Shown here in pieces: positions 1 through 7,547 of a DNA stretch of 13,816 nucleotides. Source of the stretch: an uncultured Frankiales bacterium (lineage in GTDB: Bacteria > Actinomycetota > Actinomycetes > Mycobacteriales > SCTD01); assembly GCA_946479905.1 (NCBI GenBank), contig CAMLIA010000119.1, forward strand, positions 1 through 13,816, given 5' to 3'. Under the pieces are notes generated by a model that did not search any database, was not told the DNA's origin, and worked only from the letters and a program-made list of their open reading frames with translations. Both the position numbers and the translations under genes were made by a program. The number at the start of each line of letters is the position of its first letter. Position 1 is the first letter of the stretch.

Positions 1-498
1 CTCACCAAGCCGCTGATCGCCGCCGTCGAGGGCCCCGCCATCGCCGGCGGCACGGAGATCCTGCAGGCCACCGACATCCGCGTCGCGGGCGAGGGGGCCA
101 CCTTCGGGATCGCCGAGGTCCGCCGCGGGCTGTTCCCGCTGGGCGGTTCCACCGTCCGGCTGCGTCGGCAGATCCCGTACACGATCGCCGCCGAGATGCT
201 GCTCACCGGCAAGACCATCACGGCCCAGGAGGCCCTGACCATCGGCCTGATCGGGCACGTCGTGCCCACCGGCGAGGCGCTCAAGAAGGCGCACGAGATC
301 GCCGACGCCATCGCCGAGAACGGCCCGCTCGCCGTCAAGGCGGTGCTGCGCTCGCTGCGCGAGACCGAGGGCCTGCCCGAGCCGGAGGCCCTGAAGGTGG
401 AGCTCGAGATCGGCATCCCGGTCTTCGCGACCAACGACAGCAAGGAAGGGCCGCGCGCGTTCGCCGAGAAGCGCAAGCCGAGCTTCACCGGCACGTGA
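1..498 (+). CDS. Enoyl-CoA hydratase/isomerase (crotonase family), 5'-truncated by window edge
   Basis: The reading frame is open from base 1 and gives 165 residues of the C-terminal part of a crotonase-fold protein; the start lies outside the window. Visible family signatures are the oxyanion-hole segment [14 protein letters not shown] (residues 7-20 of the fragment) and [15 protein letters not shown] (35-49). The two glutamates that activate water in rat crotonase (Glu144 and Glu164, 20 residues apart) align with Glu19 and Glu39 here, also 20 apart. A true hydratase is therefore more likely than an isomerase or other crotonase relative. It would hydrate a trans-2-enoyl-CoA in cytoplasmic beta-oxidation; the substrate cannot be told from sequence. 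The stop overlaps the start of the downstream thioesterase (GTGA), so the two are translationally coupled. The family is near certain; the steroid-type substrate is inferred from downstream neighbours. Confidence 0.93.
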   Translation, partial: LTKPLIAAVEGPAIAGGTEILQATDIRVAGEGATFGIAEVRRGLFPLGGSTVRLRRQIPYTIAAEMLLTGKTITAQEALTIGLIGHVVPTGEALKKAHEIADAIAENGPLAVKAVLRSLRETEGLPEPEALKVELEIGIPVFATNDSKEGPRAFAEKRKPSFTGT

Positions 499-1100
499 TC
501 CCCACCGCGCTCACCCCCGGGGCCGACGAGCTCGCGCAGGCCGTGCGCGAGCTGATGGCGGCCACGGTCCGGGCGCAGGGCGGCGATCTCGTGCGCGCGA
601 CGGCGCTGGTCCGGGAGGCGACGGCCCAGCTGGCGGAGCTGCGCGACGAGCCCTGGGTGCCGGACGGCGCCACGTCGTCGCCCTACAACGCCGTGCTCGG
701 CATCGGCAACCCGATCGCCCCTCCCGTGCGCCTCACGTCCCGGACCCGGGAGGGCGTCCGGGCCGAGGTCTGCTTCGGCCCGACGTACGAGGGCGCACCC
801 GGCCTGGTGCACGGGGGCATGCTGTCGATGGTGATGGACCAGGTCTTCGGCGAGGCCGGCATGGCTGCGCAGGTCGCCGGTATGACCATCGGTCTCGAGA
901 TCCGCTACGCCGCACCCACCCCGGTCAACGCACCGCTGGTGCTGGAGGCGCACGTCGTCGCCGCCGGCGAGCGCATCGTCGAGATGGCCGGCTCGATCAC
1001 GTCCGGGGACACGACCACCGTCACGGCGACAGCCACGTTCTTCCGGTTGACCGCGGCCCACGCCCGGCGGATCTTCGGACAGCTGAGCAGCAGCCGGTGA
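495..1100 (+). CDS. PaaI-type hotdog-fold acyl-CoA thioesterase
   Basis: This 201-aa protein has a C-terminal hotdog domain (about residues 85-190) with the PaaI-family signature [19 protein letters not shown]. His106-Gly-Gly and Asp115 sit where PaaI thioesterases bind and attack the acyl-CoA thioester. It probably hydrolyses an acyl-CoA to free acid and CoA in the cytoplasm. PaaI domains alone are about 130-140 aa; the extra 80-90 N-terminal residues are a helical segment followed by a [16 protein letters not shown] linker. A matching extension occurs in the second thioesterase of the window (4572-5222). The GTG start at 495 overlaps the hydratase stop, and the TGA overlaps the MFS start, so it is the middle gene of a coupled trio. 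The substrate is unknown; release of CoA from dead-end beta-oxidation intermediates is an inference. Confidence 0.88.
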   Translation: MIPTALTPGADELAQAVRELMAATVRAQGGDLVRATALVREATAQLAELRDEPWVPDGATSSPYNAVLGIGNPIAPPVRLTSRTREGVRAEVCFGPTYEGAPGLVHGGMLSMVMDQVFGEAGMAAQVAGMTIGLEIRYAAPTPVNAPLVLEAHVVAAGERIVEMAGSITSGDTTTVTATATFFRLTAAHARRIFGQLSSSR

Positions 1101-2383
1101 AGTGGGGACGGTACGGCCGGCGTCCGCTGGTCGTGCTGTGCCTCGTCGGCCTGGTCGACTCCTTCGACCGCGGCGTGCTCCCCGCCGTCATCGAGGCGGT
1201 GCAGCGCGACCTGCACTTCAACGACGGTCAGGCCGGCCTGCTCAACTCCGCCCTCATCGTGGCCGCGCTCCTGCTGGCGGTCCCCGGCGGCCGGCTGGCG
1301 GACCGGCTCGACCGCCGGGTGCTGATCAGCATCGTCCTCGGGGTCTGGTCGGCCACCACTGCGCTGGCCGCTGCGAGCCAGCGGTTCTGGCAGCTGTTCA
1401 CGTCACGGGCGATCCTCGGTGCCGGCGACGCCATGAACGACCCAGCGGTCCAGTCGCTGGTCTGCGACTACTACCCCGTGGAGGTGCGCGGCCGGGCCTA
1501 CGCCTACCAGCGCGTGGTGCCGACGGTCGGGCTCGGTGTCGGGACGGCGCTCGGCGGCCTGATCTTCCACCTGGCGGGCTGGCGGGTCGCCGTGCTCGCC
1601 GTCGGCCTGCCCGGGGTGCTGGTCGCGCTGCTGGTGCGCAGGCTGCCGCTGCCCGCCCGCGGGGCCTCCGACCAGCACGTCCAGCAGGTCCCGGACGTGG
1701 CGCTGGCCCACACCACCTGGTCGGGCGTGAAGGCCGCGCTGCAGGTGCCGTCGCTGCGGGTCCTGCTGGGTGCCACCGCGTTCATCAACGGCATCCTCAC
1801 GGCACTCGGCTTCTGGGGCATCGCCTACCACGTCCGCGCATCGGGCCTGTCGGAGTCCGCGGCGCCGGGCATCGCCGGGGGTGTCATCCTGCTCGGTGCG
1901 ATCGCCGGCGGCGTCGGCGGAGGGATCGCGACCGATCGGGTCCGCAACCGGGTGCCGGGGGCGCTCATGCTGCTGACGGCGGCCGTGACCGCTGCCGGCA
2001 CGGTGCTGCTGTTCGTGAGCTTCCTGGACGGCATCCCGGTGTACGCGGTCCGCCTGCCCCTGCAGATGGTCGGCGTCGCCCTCGTGGTGTCCTCGCTGCC
2101 GCCGATCACCTGCATCGCGGCGGAGGTCGTTCCCGCTGCGCTGCGCGGGACCTCGTTCGGCCTGCTGAAGCTCGGCGCCAACGTGCTCTCGGCGGTCACG
2201 CCCCCGGTCATCGGGCTCATCGCCGACTCGCACCGGATCAGGATCCACACCGGCGAGATCAAGGGTGACCTCGGTTTCGCCTTCCGCTGCACGACGGGCG
2301 TCATCCTCATCGGCTCGGCGCTGATGCTGCTCGGCACCAGGCACCTCGACCGCGACACCGCCCGTGCGCTCGACCCGGTTTGA
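1097..2383 (+). CDS. Major facilitator superfamily transporter (Spinster-like)
   Basis: This is a 428-aa polytopic membrane protein with about 12 hydrophobic segments in two halves, separated by a hydrophilic loop around residues 180-215. MFS motif A appears after the second helix (GGRLADRLDRR, 64-74), and a degenerate copy occurs in the C-terminal half (GGGIATDRVRNR, 273-284), as expected from the family's internal duplication. The N-terminal LVGLVDSFDRGVLPAVI resembles Spinster-type MFS proteins, which carry lipids or organic anions. The GTG start at 1097 overlaps the thioesterase stop by four bases, linking it to acyl-CoA metabolism. Uptake of a lipid or steroid-like acid, or export of an acid freed by the thioesterase, are both plausible. 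The direction and substrate cannot be read from sequence. Confidence 0.9.
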   Translation: MKWGRYGRRPLVVLCLVGLVDSFDRGVLPAVIEAVQRDLHFNDGQAGLLNSALIVAALLLAVPGGRLADRLDRRVLISIVLGVWSATTALAAASQRFWQLFTSRAILGAGDAMNDPAVQSLVCDYYPVEVRGRAYAYQRVVPTVGLGVGTALGGLIFHLAGWRVAVLAVGLPGVLVALLVRRLPLPARGASDQHVQQVPDVALAHTTWSGVKAALQVPSLRVLLGATAFINGILTALGFWGIAYHVRASGLSESAAPGIAGGVILLGAIAGGVGGGIATDRVRNRVPGALMLLTAAVTAAGTVLLFVSFLDGIPVYAVRLPLQMVGVALVVSSLPPITCIAAEVVPAALRGTSFGLLKLGANVLSAVTPPVIGLIADSHRIRIHTGEIKGDLGFAFRCTTGVILIGSALMLLGTRHLDRDTARALDPV

Positions 2384-2397
2384 TGCCACACTGAAAC

Positions 2398-2411
2398 AAG
2401 AACACGTTCTA
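2398..2411. promoter_or_regulatory. KstR-like operator upstream of the acyl-CoA dehydrogenase operon
   Basis: The 14-mer AAGAACACGTTCTA contains a perfect AGAAC-N2-GTTCT inverted repeat. It fits the KstR consensus TNNAACNNGTTNNA except for the first base (A instead of T). It lies in the 42-base gap between the MFS gene and the dehydrogenase start, ending 14 bases before the GTG. KstR is a TetR-family repressor released by steroid-CoA intermediates. A site this close to the start would block transcription initiation or early elongation. No convincing -10/-35 pair was found. Assignment to KstR rather than another TetR regulator is inference. Confidence 0.72.
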
Positions 2412-2425
2412 GATCGGGAGACCGC

Positions 2426-3586
2426 GTGTACCTCGACTACACCCCTGCCCAGCACGAGCTCCGCGACCAGCTGCGCAGCTACTTCGCCGGCCTGCTGACG
2501 CCCGCCGTGCGGGAGGCCATGGCGGCGGAGGGGCACAACGGCCCGACGTCGCTGGAGGTCCGGCAGAAGATGGGGGCCGACGGCTGGCTCGGCATCGGCT
2601 GGCCGACGGAGTACGGCGGCCAGGGCCGGTCCGTCCTCGAGCAGTTCGTCTTCTTCGACGAGGCCACCCGGGCGCAGGCGCCGGTGCCGATGATCGCCCT
2701 CAACACCGTCGGCCCGACGCTGATGCGCAACGGCTCCGCGGAGCAGAAGGACTTCTTCCTGCCGCGCATCCTGGCCGGCACCCTCGACGTGGCCATCGGC
2801 TACACCGAGCCGGGCTCAGGCACCGACCTCGCGTCGCTGCGCACCAGGGCGGAGCGGGCCGGCGACGACTTCGTCGTCAACGGCAACAAGGTCTACACGA
2901 CGGGCGGGCTGACGGCTGACTACATCTGGCTGGCCGCCCGCACCAACCCCGACGCCCCGAAGCACAAGGGCATCACGATCCTGCTGGTGGACACCAAGAC
3001 GCCCGGGTTCTCGGCGACGCCGATCACGACGGTCGGCGGCGAGGTCACGTCGGCGACCTACTACGAGGACGTGCACGTCCCGGCCTCGATGGTGGTCGGG
3101 AACGTCGACGAGGGCTGGCGGCTCATCACCTCCCAGCTCAACCACGAGCGGGTCGCCCTCGCCGCGATGGGCGGTCGCTCCCTGGAGCTGTTCGAGGCGG
3201 TCCGGCAGTGGGCCGTCGACGAGGGCGTGATCGAGGTGCCGTGGGTCAGGCAGACGCTGGCCCGGGTCTGCGCGCGGCTGGAGGCCCTCAAGCTCCTCAA
3301 CTGGCGGATGGCGTGGAAGACCGACGCCGGCACCCTCACCCCCGCCGACGCCAGTGCGGGCAAGGTCTTCGGGTCGGAGACCGACATCGAGTCCTACCGG
3401 CTGCTGCTGGAGGTGATCGGCCGCGCGGGCATGCTGCAGAAGGGGTCGCCCGCCGCCGAGCTCGCCGGCACCCTCGAGCGGGCCTACCGCAGCGCGCCGG
3501 TCCGCACCTTCGGGGGCGGTTCCAACGAGGTGCAGCGCGAGATCCTCGTCCAGACCGCCCTGGGCCTCCCGAGAGGAGCACGCTGA
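2426..3586 (+). CDS. Acyl-CoA dehydrogenase, FadE26/ChsE4-like catalytic subunit
   Basis: This 386-aa flavoprotein matches mycobacterial FadE26 (ChsE4) along its whole length as I recall that sequence. Shared blocks are YTPAQHELRDQLRSYF near the N terminus, GWPTEYGGQGRS (58-69), the FAD-contacting IGYTEPGSGTDLASLRT (124-140), LNHERVAL (238-245) and TFGGGSNEVQREI (361-373). Glu241 in NHERVAL occupies the helix-G catalytic-base position used by isovaleryl-CoA dehydrogenase and FadE26-type enzymes. ChsE4 pairs with ChsE5 as an alpha2beta2 enzyme that introduces the alpha,beta double bond into cholesterol side-chain acyl-CoA. The GTG at 2426 is supported by GGGAG eight bases upstream. The stop overlaps the next gene by one base (TGATG), as expected for subunits made in equal amounts. 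The exact substrate is inferred. Confidence 0.92.
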   Translation: MYLDYTPAQHELRDQLRSYFAGLLTPAVREAMAAEGHNGPTSLEVRQKMGADGWLGIGWPTEYGGQGRSVLEQFVFFDEATRAQAPVPMIALNTVGPTLMRNGSAEQKDFFLPRILAGTLDVAIGYTEPGSGTDLASLRTRAERAGDDFVVNGNKVYTTGGLTADYIWLAARTNPDAPKHKGITILLVDTKTPGFSATPITTVGGEVTSATYYEDVHVPASMVVGNVDEGWRLITSQLNHERVALAAMGGRSLELFEAVRQWAVDEGVIEVPWVRQTLARVCARLEALKLLNWRMAWKTDAGTLTPADASAGKVFGSETDIESYRLLLEVIGRAGMLQKGSPAAELAGTLERAYRSAPVRTFGGGSNEVQREILVQTALGLPRGAR

Positions 3587-4575
3587 TGGACTTCACCCCC
3601 ACCGAGGAGCAGGCGGCCGTCCGCGGGCTCGCCCAGCAGCTGCTGGCCACGGCCACCCATCCGGGAGTCGGCCTCGAGGGCTTCGACACCGACCTGTGGG
3701 CGCGGCTCGCCGAGGCCGGCCTGCTCGGGCTCTCGCGCGACCTCCCCCTGGCAGTCGCCGCCGTGCTCGCCGAGGAGACGGGCAAGGCCGCGGGCCGCGT
3801 CCCGGTCGTGCCTGTCCTCGCCGCCCTGCCGGCGCTCGAGGACGCAGCTCTCGTCGACGAGGTCCTGGCCGGCAGCCGGATCGTCGTCCCGGCGATCGGC
3901 GCCGACGGCTGGAAGGGCGGCGTGACGGCCACTGACGGCCGGCTCACGGGGACCCAGGTCGCCGTGGCGTGGGCCGCCGAGGCGTCGCACGCCGTCGTCG
4001 CCGCCGGCGCCGACCTCTACCTCGTCGACCTCGCCGGCGAGGGCGTCAGCCGGACGGCGGAGCAGGTCAGCTCGCACGAACCGGCGGCCACCCTCGTCCT
4101 CGACGGCGCTCCCGGCGTACCCCTGCAGGAGAAGGCGACCACCGCACTGCAGCGACTGACCCTGCTGACCTGCAGCTACGCGGTCGGGGTGGCCGAGGCC
4201 TCCCTGCTGCTCGCCGCGAAGCACGTCTCGACGCGCGAGCAGTTCGGGAAGCCGCTCGCCGCGTTCCAGGCCATCACCTACCAGGTGGCGGACTGCTACA
4301 TCGACGTCGAGTGCATGCGGCTGACCAGCGCGCAGGCGGTCTGGCGCGTGGACGAGGGACACGACGCGACCGAGCAGACGGCCATCGCCGCGTTCTGGGC
4401 CGCGGACGCGATCCAGCGCGTCACCTCGAAGGCGGTGCACCTGCACGGCGGGCTCGGCGTCGACGTGAGCTACCCGCTGCACAAGTGGTTCCTCGCCGGC
4501 AAGGTCCTGGAGCTGTCCCTCGGCGGTGCCCAGCGCACCTCCGAGCACCTCGGCGAGCTGCTCGCTGCCCGATGA
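3586..4575 (+). CDS. Acyl-CoA dehydrogenase, FadE27/ChsE5-like partner subunit
   Basis: This is a 329-aa acyl-CoA dehydrogenase-fold protein. The C-terminal half is well conserved: STREQFGKPLAAFQA (215-229) and HLHGGLGVD (285-293), both typical ACAD signatures that help bind FAD at the dimer interface. The N-terminal and middle domains are divergent and short. The segment equivalent to the catalytic-base helix reads LLTCSYAVGVAEAS, without the glutamate, so this chain is probably non-catalytic and complements the preceding subunit, as in ChsE4/ChsE5. At 329 aa it is shorter than Mycobacterium tuberculosis FadE27 (about 370). The ATG at 3586 has a strong GAGAGGA Shine-Dalgarno at 3571-3577 and overlaps the upstream stop by one base. 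The end overlaps the next thioesterase start (ATGA). Confidence 0.88.
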   Translation: MDFTPTEEQAAVRGLAQQLLATATHPGVGLEGFDTDLWARLAEAGLLGLSRDLPLAVAAVLAEETGKAAGRVPVVPVLAALPALEDAALVDEVLAGSRIVVPAIGADGWKGGVTATDGRLTGTQVAVAWAAEASHAVVAAGADLYLVDLAGEGVSRTAEQVSSHEPAATLVLDGAPGVPLQEKATTALQRLTLLTCSYAVGVAEASLLLAAKHVSTREQFGKPLAAFQAITYQVADCYIDVECMRLTSAQAVWRVDEGHDATEQTAIAAFWAADAIQRVTSKAVHLHGGLGVDVSYPLHKWFLAGKVLELSLGGAQRTSEHLGELLAAR

Positions 4576-5222
4576 GCACCTGGCACCCGACCTACCTCGA
4601 GCCCTCCCCCCGGCGGGTGCGCAAGCACGCGCTGGCGCAGGAGGTGCGCGGCCTCATCGAGGACGTCCTCATGCTGGCGGTCGAGGAGGCCGACGAGCAG
4701 GCCCTGACCGAGGCCGAGGACCGGCTCGCCCTGGCGCGCAAGGCGATCGCGGCCCTCCCCGACATCCGCGAGAAGGGCCTGCACCTCACGCCCGTCGACG
4801 AGTCGCTGTTCGAGCGGTCGCCGCTGACCGGGCTGTCCAACCCCCTCGCGGCGCCGCTCGTCCTGGACTTCGACGGCACCACGACGAGGGGCCACGCGAC
4901 GTACCCCGCGTACTACGAGGGGCCGCCCGGGCTCGTGCACGGCGGCTACGTCATCTCTGCGTTCGACGACCTGCTGGGCGTGGCGCAGGCCGCCTCGGGG
5001 ATCGCCGGGTTCACCGGCACCCTGTCGGTGAAGCTGGTCGCCGGCACGCCGCTGAACCGGCGCATCGACTACGAGGCGGGGGTCCGCGAGGTCACCGGCC
5101 GCAAGGTCATCGCGTGGGGCACGGCGCACTGCGACGGCGCGCTGCTCGCCGAGGCCACCGGGATCTTCATCGAGCCGCGTGGTGGCCATCCGGGCAAGAA
5201 GCTGCGCGAGATGCACTCCTAG
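4572..5222 (+). CDS. PaaI-like hotdog-fold thioesterase, second copy
   Basis: This 216-aa protein has a hotdog domain in its C-terminal half. The signature YEGPPGLVHGGYVISAFDD places His123-Gly-Gly and Asp132 exactly nine residues apart, as in the thioesterase at 495-1100. The two proteins also share a long N-terminal extension: a charged helical region (about 15-65) followed by SPLTGLSNPLAAPL. They are therefore diverged paralogues with the same architecture. The likely reaction is acyl-CoA hydrolysis in the cytoplasm. The ATG at 4572 overlaps the dehydrogenase stop, so it is coupled to the ChsE4/ChsE5-like pair and probably acts on their substrate or product. Which acyl-CoA it cleaves is not known. 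Confidence 0.85.
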   Translation: MSTWHPTYLEPSPRRVRKHALAQEVRGLIEDVLMLAVEEADEQALTEAEDRLALARKAIAALPDIREKGLHLTPVDESLFERSPLTGLSNPLAAPLVLDFDGTTTRGHATYPAYYEGPPGLVHGGYVISAFDDLLGVAQAASGIAGFTGTLSVKLVAGTPLNRRIDYEAGVREVTGRKVIAWGTAHCDGALLAEATGIFIEPRGGHPGKKLREMHS

Positions 5223-5231
5223 GCTGCCGAC

Positions 5232-6005
5232 GTGCGCGCTGCCGAGGTCGCCGAGGACCTGATGGCCTACCTGCCCCTCGGGCCGGGAGGCGAGTACGCC
5301 GACCTCGGCGCCGTCCGGCTGAGCCTCGAGCCAGGCCCCAGCCCCTACTTCGCCACCGCCTCGCGACTGCGCGGGCCAGCCGGGGCCGCCGACGCCCTCA
5401 TCGACGAGGTCCGGGCCTGGTTCGCCTCGCGTGGCCGGCAAGAGCTCACGTGGTGGCTCGGGCCCAGCACGACCCCGCCGGGCCTCGCCGACCGCTTGCT
5501 CCTGCGCGGTGCCGCCCCCGAGCCTCCGGGCGCGGCGATGGTGCTGACCGAGGAACCCCCTGCCATCCCAGGCGTCGACGTCAGGCAGGTGCGCTCGCCC
5601 GAGGACCTGGCAGTCTTCCGCGAGATCCTGTTCGAGGTCGACGACAGCACCCCCGACGACAAGCGCCGCGCGGTCGCCGACGGCCTCACCGACGCGTGGG
5701 AGCACCTGGCCGCGACGGGCCGGCGTCGGGCGTACTTCCTGGCCTGTCGCGACGACGAGCCGGTGGCGGCTGGGGGGCTGCTGTTCACCGAGCAGGGGGT
5801 CGGCGCACTCGCCGGCGGCGCGACCCGGCCGTGGGCCCGGGGGAACGGCTGCTACCGGGCGCTGGTGCGACGGCGCTGGGAGCACGCACGCGAGCTCGGA
5901 TCCGGCACCCTGGTCACGCAGGCATCCCCCATGTCACGTCCCGTGCTCGAGCGGCTCGGCTTCCAGGTCGTGGCCGACCTGACGATCCTGCTCGACCAGA
6001 CCTGA
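5232..6005 (+). CDS. GNAT-family N-acetyltransferase-like protein
   Basis: This is a 257-aa protein. The C-terminal half (about 115-255) has the GNAT layout: a beta strand VGALAGGATRP, then the acetyl-CoA pyrophosphate loop RPWARGNGCYRAL (199-211, R-x-x-G-x-G type), a helix, and the late motif PVLERLGFQVV (237-247). The N-terminal 110 residues have no clear signature and could be a degenerate second GNAT domain. The reaction would be acetyl (or other acyl) transfer from CoA to an amine; the acceptor is unknown. The gene begins nine bases after the thioesterase stop with a GTG and only a weak ribosome-binding site; an ATG at 5262 is an alternative start. It is the last gene of the dehydrogenase run, before the next operator. 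Confidence 0.78.
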   Translation: MRAAEVAEDLMAYLPLGPGGEYADLGAVRLSLEPGPSPYFATASRLRGPAGAADALIDEVRAWFASRGRQELTWWLGPSTTPPGLADRLLLRGAAPEPPGAAMVLTEEPPAIPGVDVRQVRSPEDLAVFREILFEVDDSTPDDKRRAVADGLTDAWEHLAATGRRRAYFLACRDDEPVAAGGLLFTEQGVGALAGGATRPWARGNGCYRALVRRRWEHARELGSGTLVTQASPMSRPVLERLGFQVVADLTILLDQT

Positions 6006-6020
6006 GGCTGGCGCAACAGG

Positions 6021-6034
6021 TAGAACGTGTTCCA
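6021..6034. promoter_or_regulatory. KstR-like operator upstream of the aldehyde dehydrogenase
   Basis: TAGAACGTGTTCCA fits the KstR consensus TNNAACNNGTTNNA at every fixed position; the TAGAAC and GTTCCA arms differ from a perfect palindrome by one base. It lies in the 75-base gap between the GNAT gene and the aldehyde dehydrogenase, ending 46 bases before the GTG start. A CATACT at 6033-6038 could be a -10 element overlapped by the site, but no matching -35 is clear. It probably controls the aldehyde dehydrogenase and short-chain dehydrogenase together. Confidence 0.75.
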
Positions 6035-6080
6035 TACTCGGCAGGTCGGGCGCCGGAGCCCGCAGCGAAGGAGTTGATCG

Positions 6081-7547
6081 GTGGAGACCCGCGAGCACAT
6101 CTACGTCGGCGGCCAGTTCATCCCCAGCACCGGAAGCGGTGTCATCGAGGTGATCAGCCCCCACACCGAAGAGGTGATCGCCCGGGTGCCGGACGGGACG
6201 ACGGCTGACATCGACAAGGCCGTCGCCGCTGCCCGGGACGCCTTCGACAACGGCCCGTGGCCGCGGCTGACGCCGAAGGAGCGCGCGGGCTACCTCCAGA
6301 AGCTCTCCGACCTCATCACCGGCGAGATGGACGACTGGGCCAGGCTGATCTCGTCGGAGATGGGCTCGCCCATGTCCTTCTCGCAGATGGGCCAGGTCTT
6401 CGCGAGCAGCATGGTGCTCAACTACTACGCGGGCCTCGCGGACACCTACCACTTCGAGGAGCTCCGCAACGGCATCATGGGGCCGGCCCTGGTGCGCCGG
6501 GAGCCCGTGGGCGTCGCGGCCGCGATCGTCCCGTGGAACGTCCCGCTCTTCACGACGGTCCTCAAGCTCGGCCCCGCGTTCCTCGCCGGCTGCACCGTCG
6601 TGCTCAAGCCGTCCCCCGAGACGCCGCTCGACGCCTACAAGCTGGCCGAGGCGTGCGAGACGATCGGCCTGCCCCCAGGCGTGCTCAACATCGTCGTCGC
6701 CGGCCGCGAGGTCGGCGCGCACCTGGTGAGCCACCCCGGCATCGACAAGGTCGGCTTCACCGGCTCCACGGCCGCCGGTAAGCAGATCGCCGCGGCCGCC
6801 GGCGCGCAGCTCAAGCGCGTCACCCTCGAGCTCGGCGGCAAGAGCGCCTCGATCTTCCTGCCCGACGCCGACCTGGCGGTCGCGGTCCCGCAGGCCCTCG
6901 GCTCCGGCTTCATGAACAACGGCCAGGCCTGCGTCGCGCAGACCCGCATCCTCGTCAGCCGCGACAAGTACTCCGAGACCGTCGACGCACTGGCGGAGTT
7001 CACCCGCAACCAGGTCGTGGGCGACCCCCTCGACCCGGCCACCAACATCGGCCCGCTCGTCGCCTCGCGCCAGCGCGACCGCGTCGAGGGCTACATCGCG
7101 AAGGCGCAGGCCGAGGGCGGCAAGATCGCCGTCGGCGGCGGCCGGCCGAGCGGCCTGTCGAAGGGCTGGTACGTCGAGCCGACCCTGGTGGTCGACGTGG
7201 ACCAGAACCACACCATCGCCCAGGAGGAGGTGTTCGGCCCGGTCGTCTCGGTGCTGGCCTACGACACCCCTGAGGAGGCGGTGCGGATCGCGAACAACAG
7301 CGACTACGGGCTGTCCGGGTCGGTGTTCACCGCCGACGTCGCAGCGGGCATCGACATCGCCCGCCAGGTCCGGACGGGCACCTACACGGTCAACGCGTTC
7401 GCGCTGGAGTTCGCCGCGCCGTTCGGTGGCTTCAAGCAGTCCGGTGTCGGTCGCGAGCTCGGCCCCGAGGGGCTCGCCGCCTACCTCGAGTCGAAGTCGA
7501 TCTCGCTGCCCGCGGGCACCGAGGTCCCCGGCGTCCCGACCGTCTAG
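6081..7547 (+). CDS. NAD(P)-dependent aldehyde dehydrogenase
   Basis: This 488-aa protein is full length for the aldehyde dehydrogenase superfamily and has all key residues. These are Asn153 in PWNVP, Lys176 in VLKPSPETP, the nucleotide-binding loop FTGSTAAGK (226-234), general base Glu250 in LELGGKS, and nucleophile Cys284 in NNGQACVAQTR. The later QEEVFGPVVSV and FGGFKQSGVGRE segments are also typical. It oxidises an aldehyde to a carboxylic acid in the cytoplasm; residues do not reveal the substrate. The start is a GTG with GAAGGAG at 6066-6072, a well-spaced ribosome-binding site. A KstR-like operator precedes it and a short-chain dehydrogenase follows with no spacer. This suggests alcohol-aldehyde-acid oxidation of a lipid substrate, with steroid side chains one inferred possibility. 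Confidence 0.94.
   Translation: METREHIYVGGQFIPSTGSGVIEVISPHTEEVIARVPDGTTADIDKAVAAARDAFDNGPWPRLTPKERAGYLQKLSDLITGEMDDWARLISSEMGSPMSFSQMGQVFASSMVLNYYAGLADTYHFEELRNGIMGPALVRREPVGVAAAIVPWNVPLFTTVLKLGPAFLAGCTVVLKPSPETPLDAYKLAEACETIGLPPGVLNIVVAGREVGAHLVSHPGIDKVGFTGSTAAGKQIAAAAGAQLKRVTLELGGKSASIFLPDADLAVAVPQALGSGFMNNGQACVAQTRILVSRDKYSETVDALAEFTRNQVVGDPLDPATNIGPLVASRQRDRVEGYIAKAQAEGGKIAVGGGRPSGLSKGWYVEPTLVVDVDQNHTIAQEEVFGPVVSVLAYDTPEEAVRIANNSDYGLSGSVFTADVAAGIDIARQVRTGTYTVNAFALEFAAPFGGFKQSGVGRELGPEGLAAYLESKSISLPAGTEVPGVPTV

Noticed and set aside
1403..2536. Minus-strand 377-codon frame opposite the MFS gene
   Set aside because: Composition is rich in Arg, Gln, Asp and His with no motif; the plus strand encodes a clear MFS protein.
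4526..6208. Plus-strand 560-codon open frame overlapping the thioesterase and GNAT genes
   Set aside because: The product is an Arg/Pro/Ala-rich frame shadow of the real genes in other frames, without any family signature.
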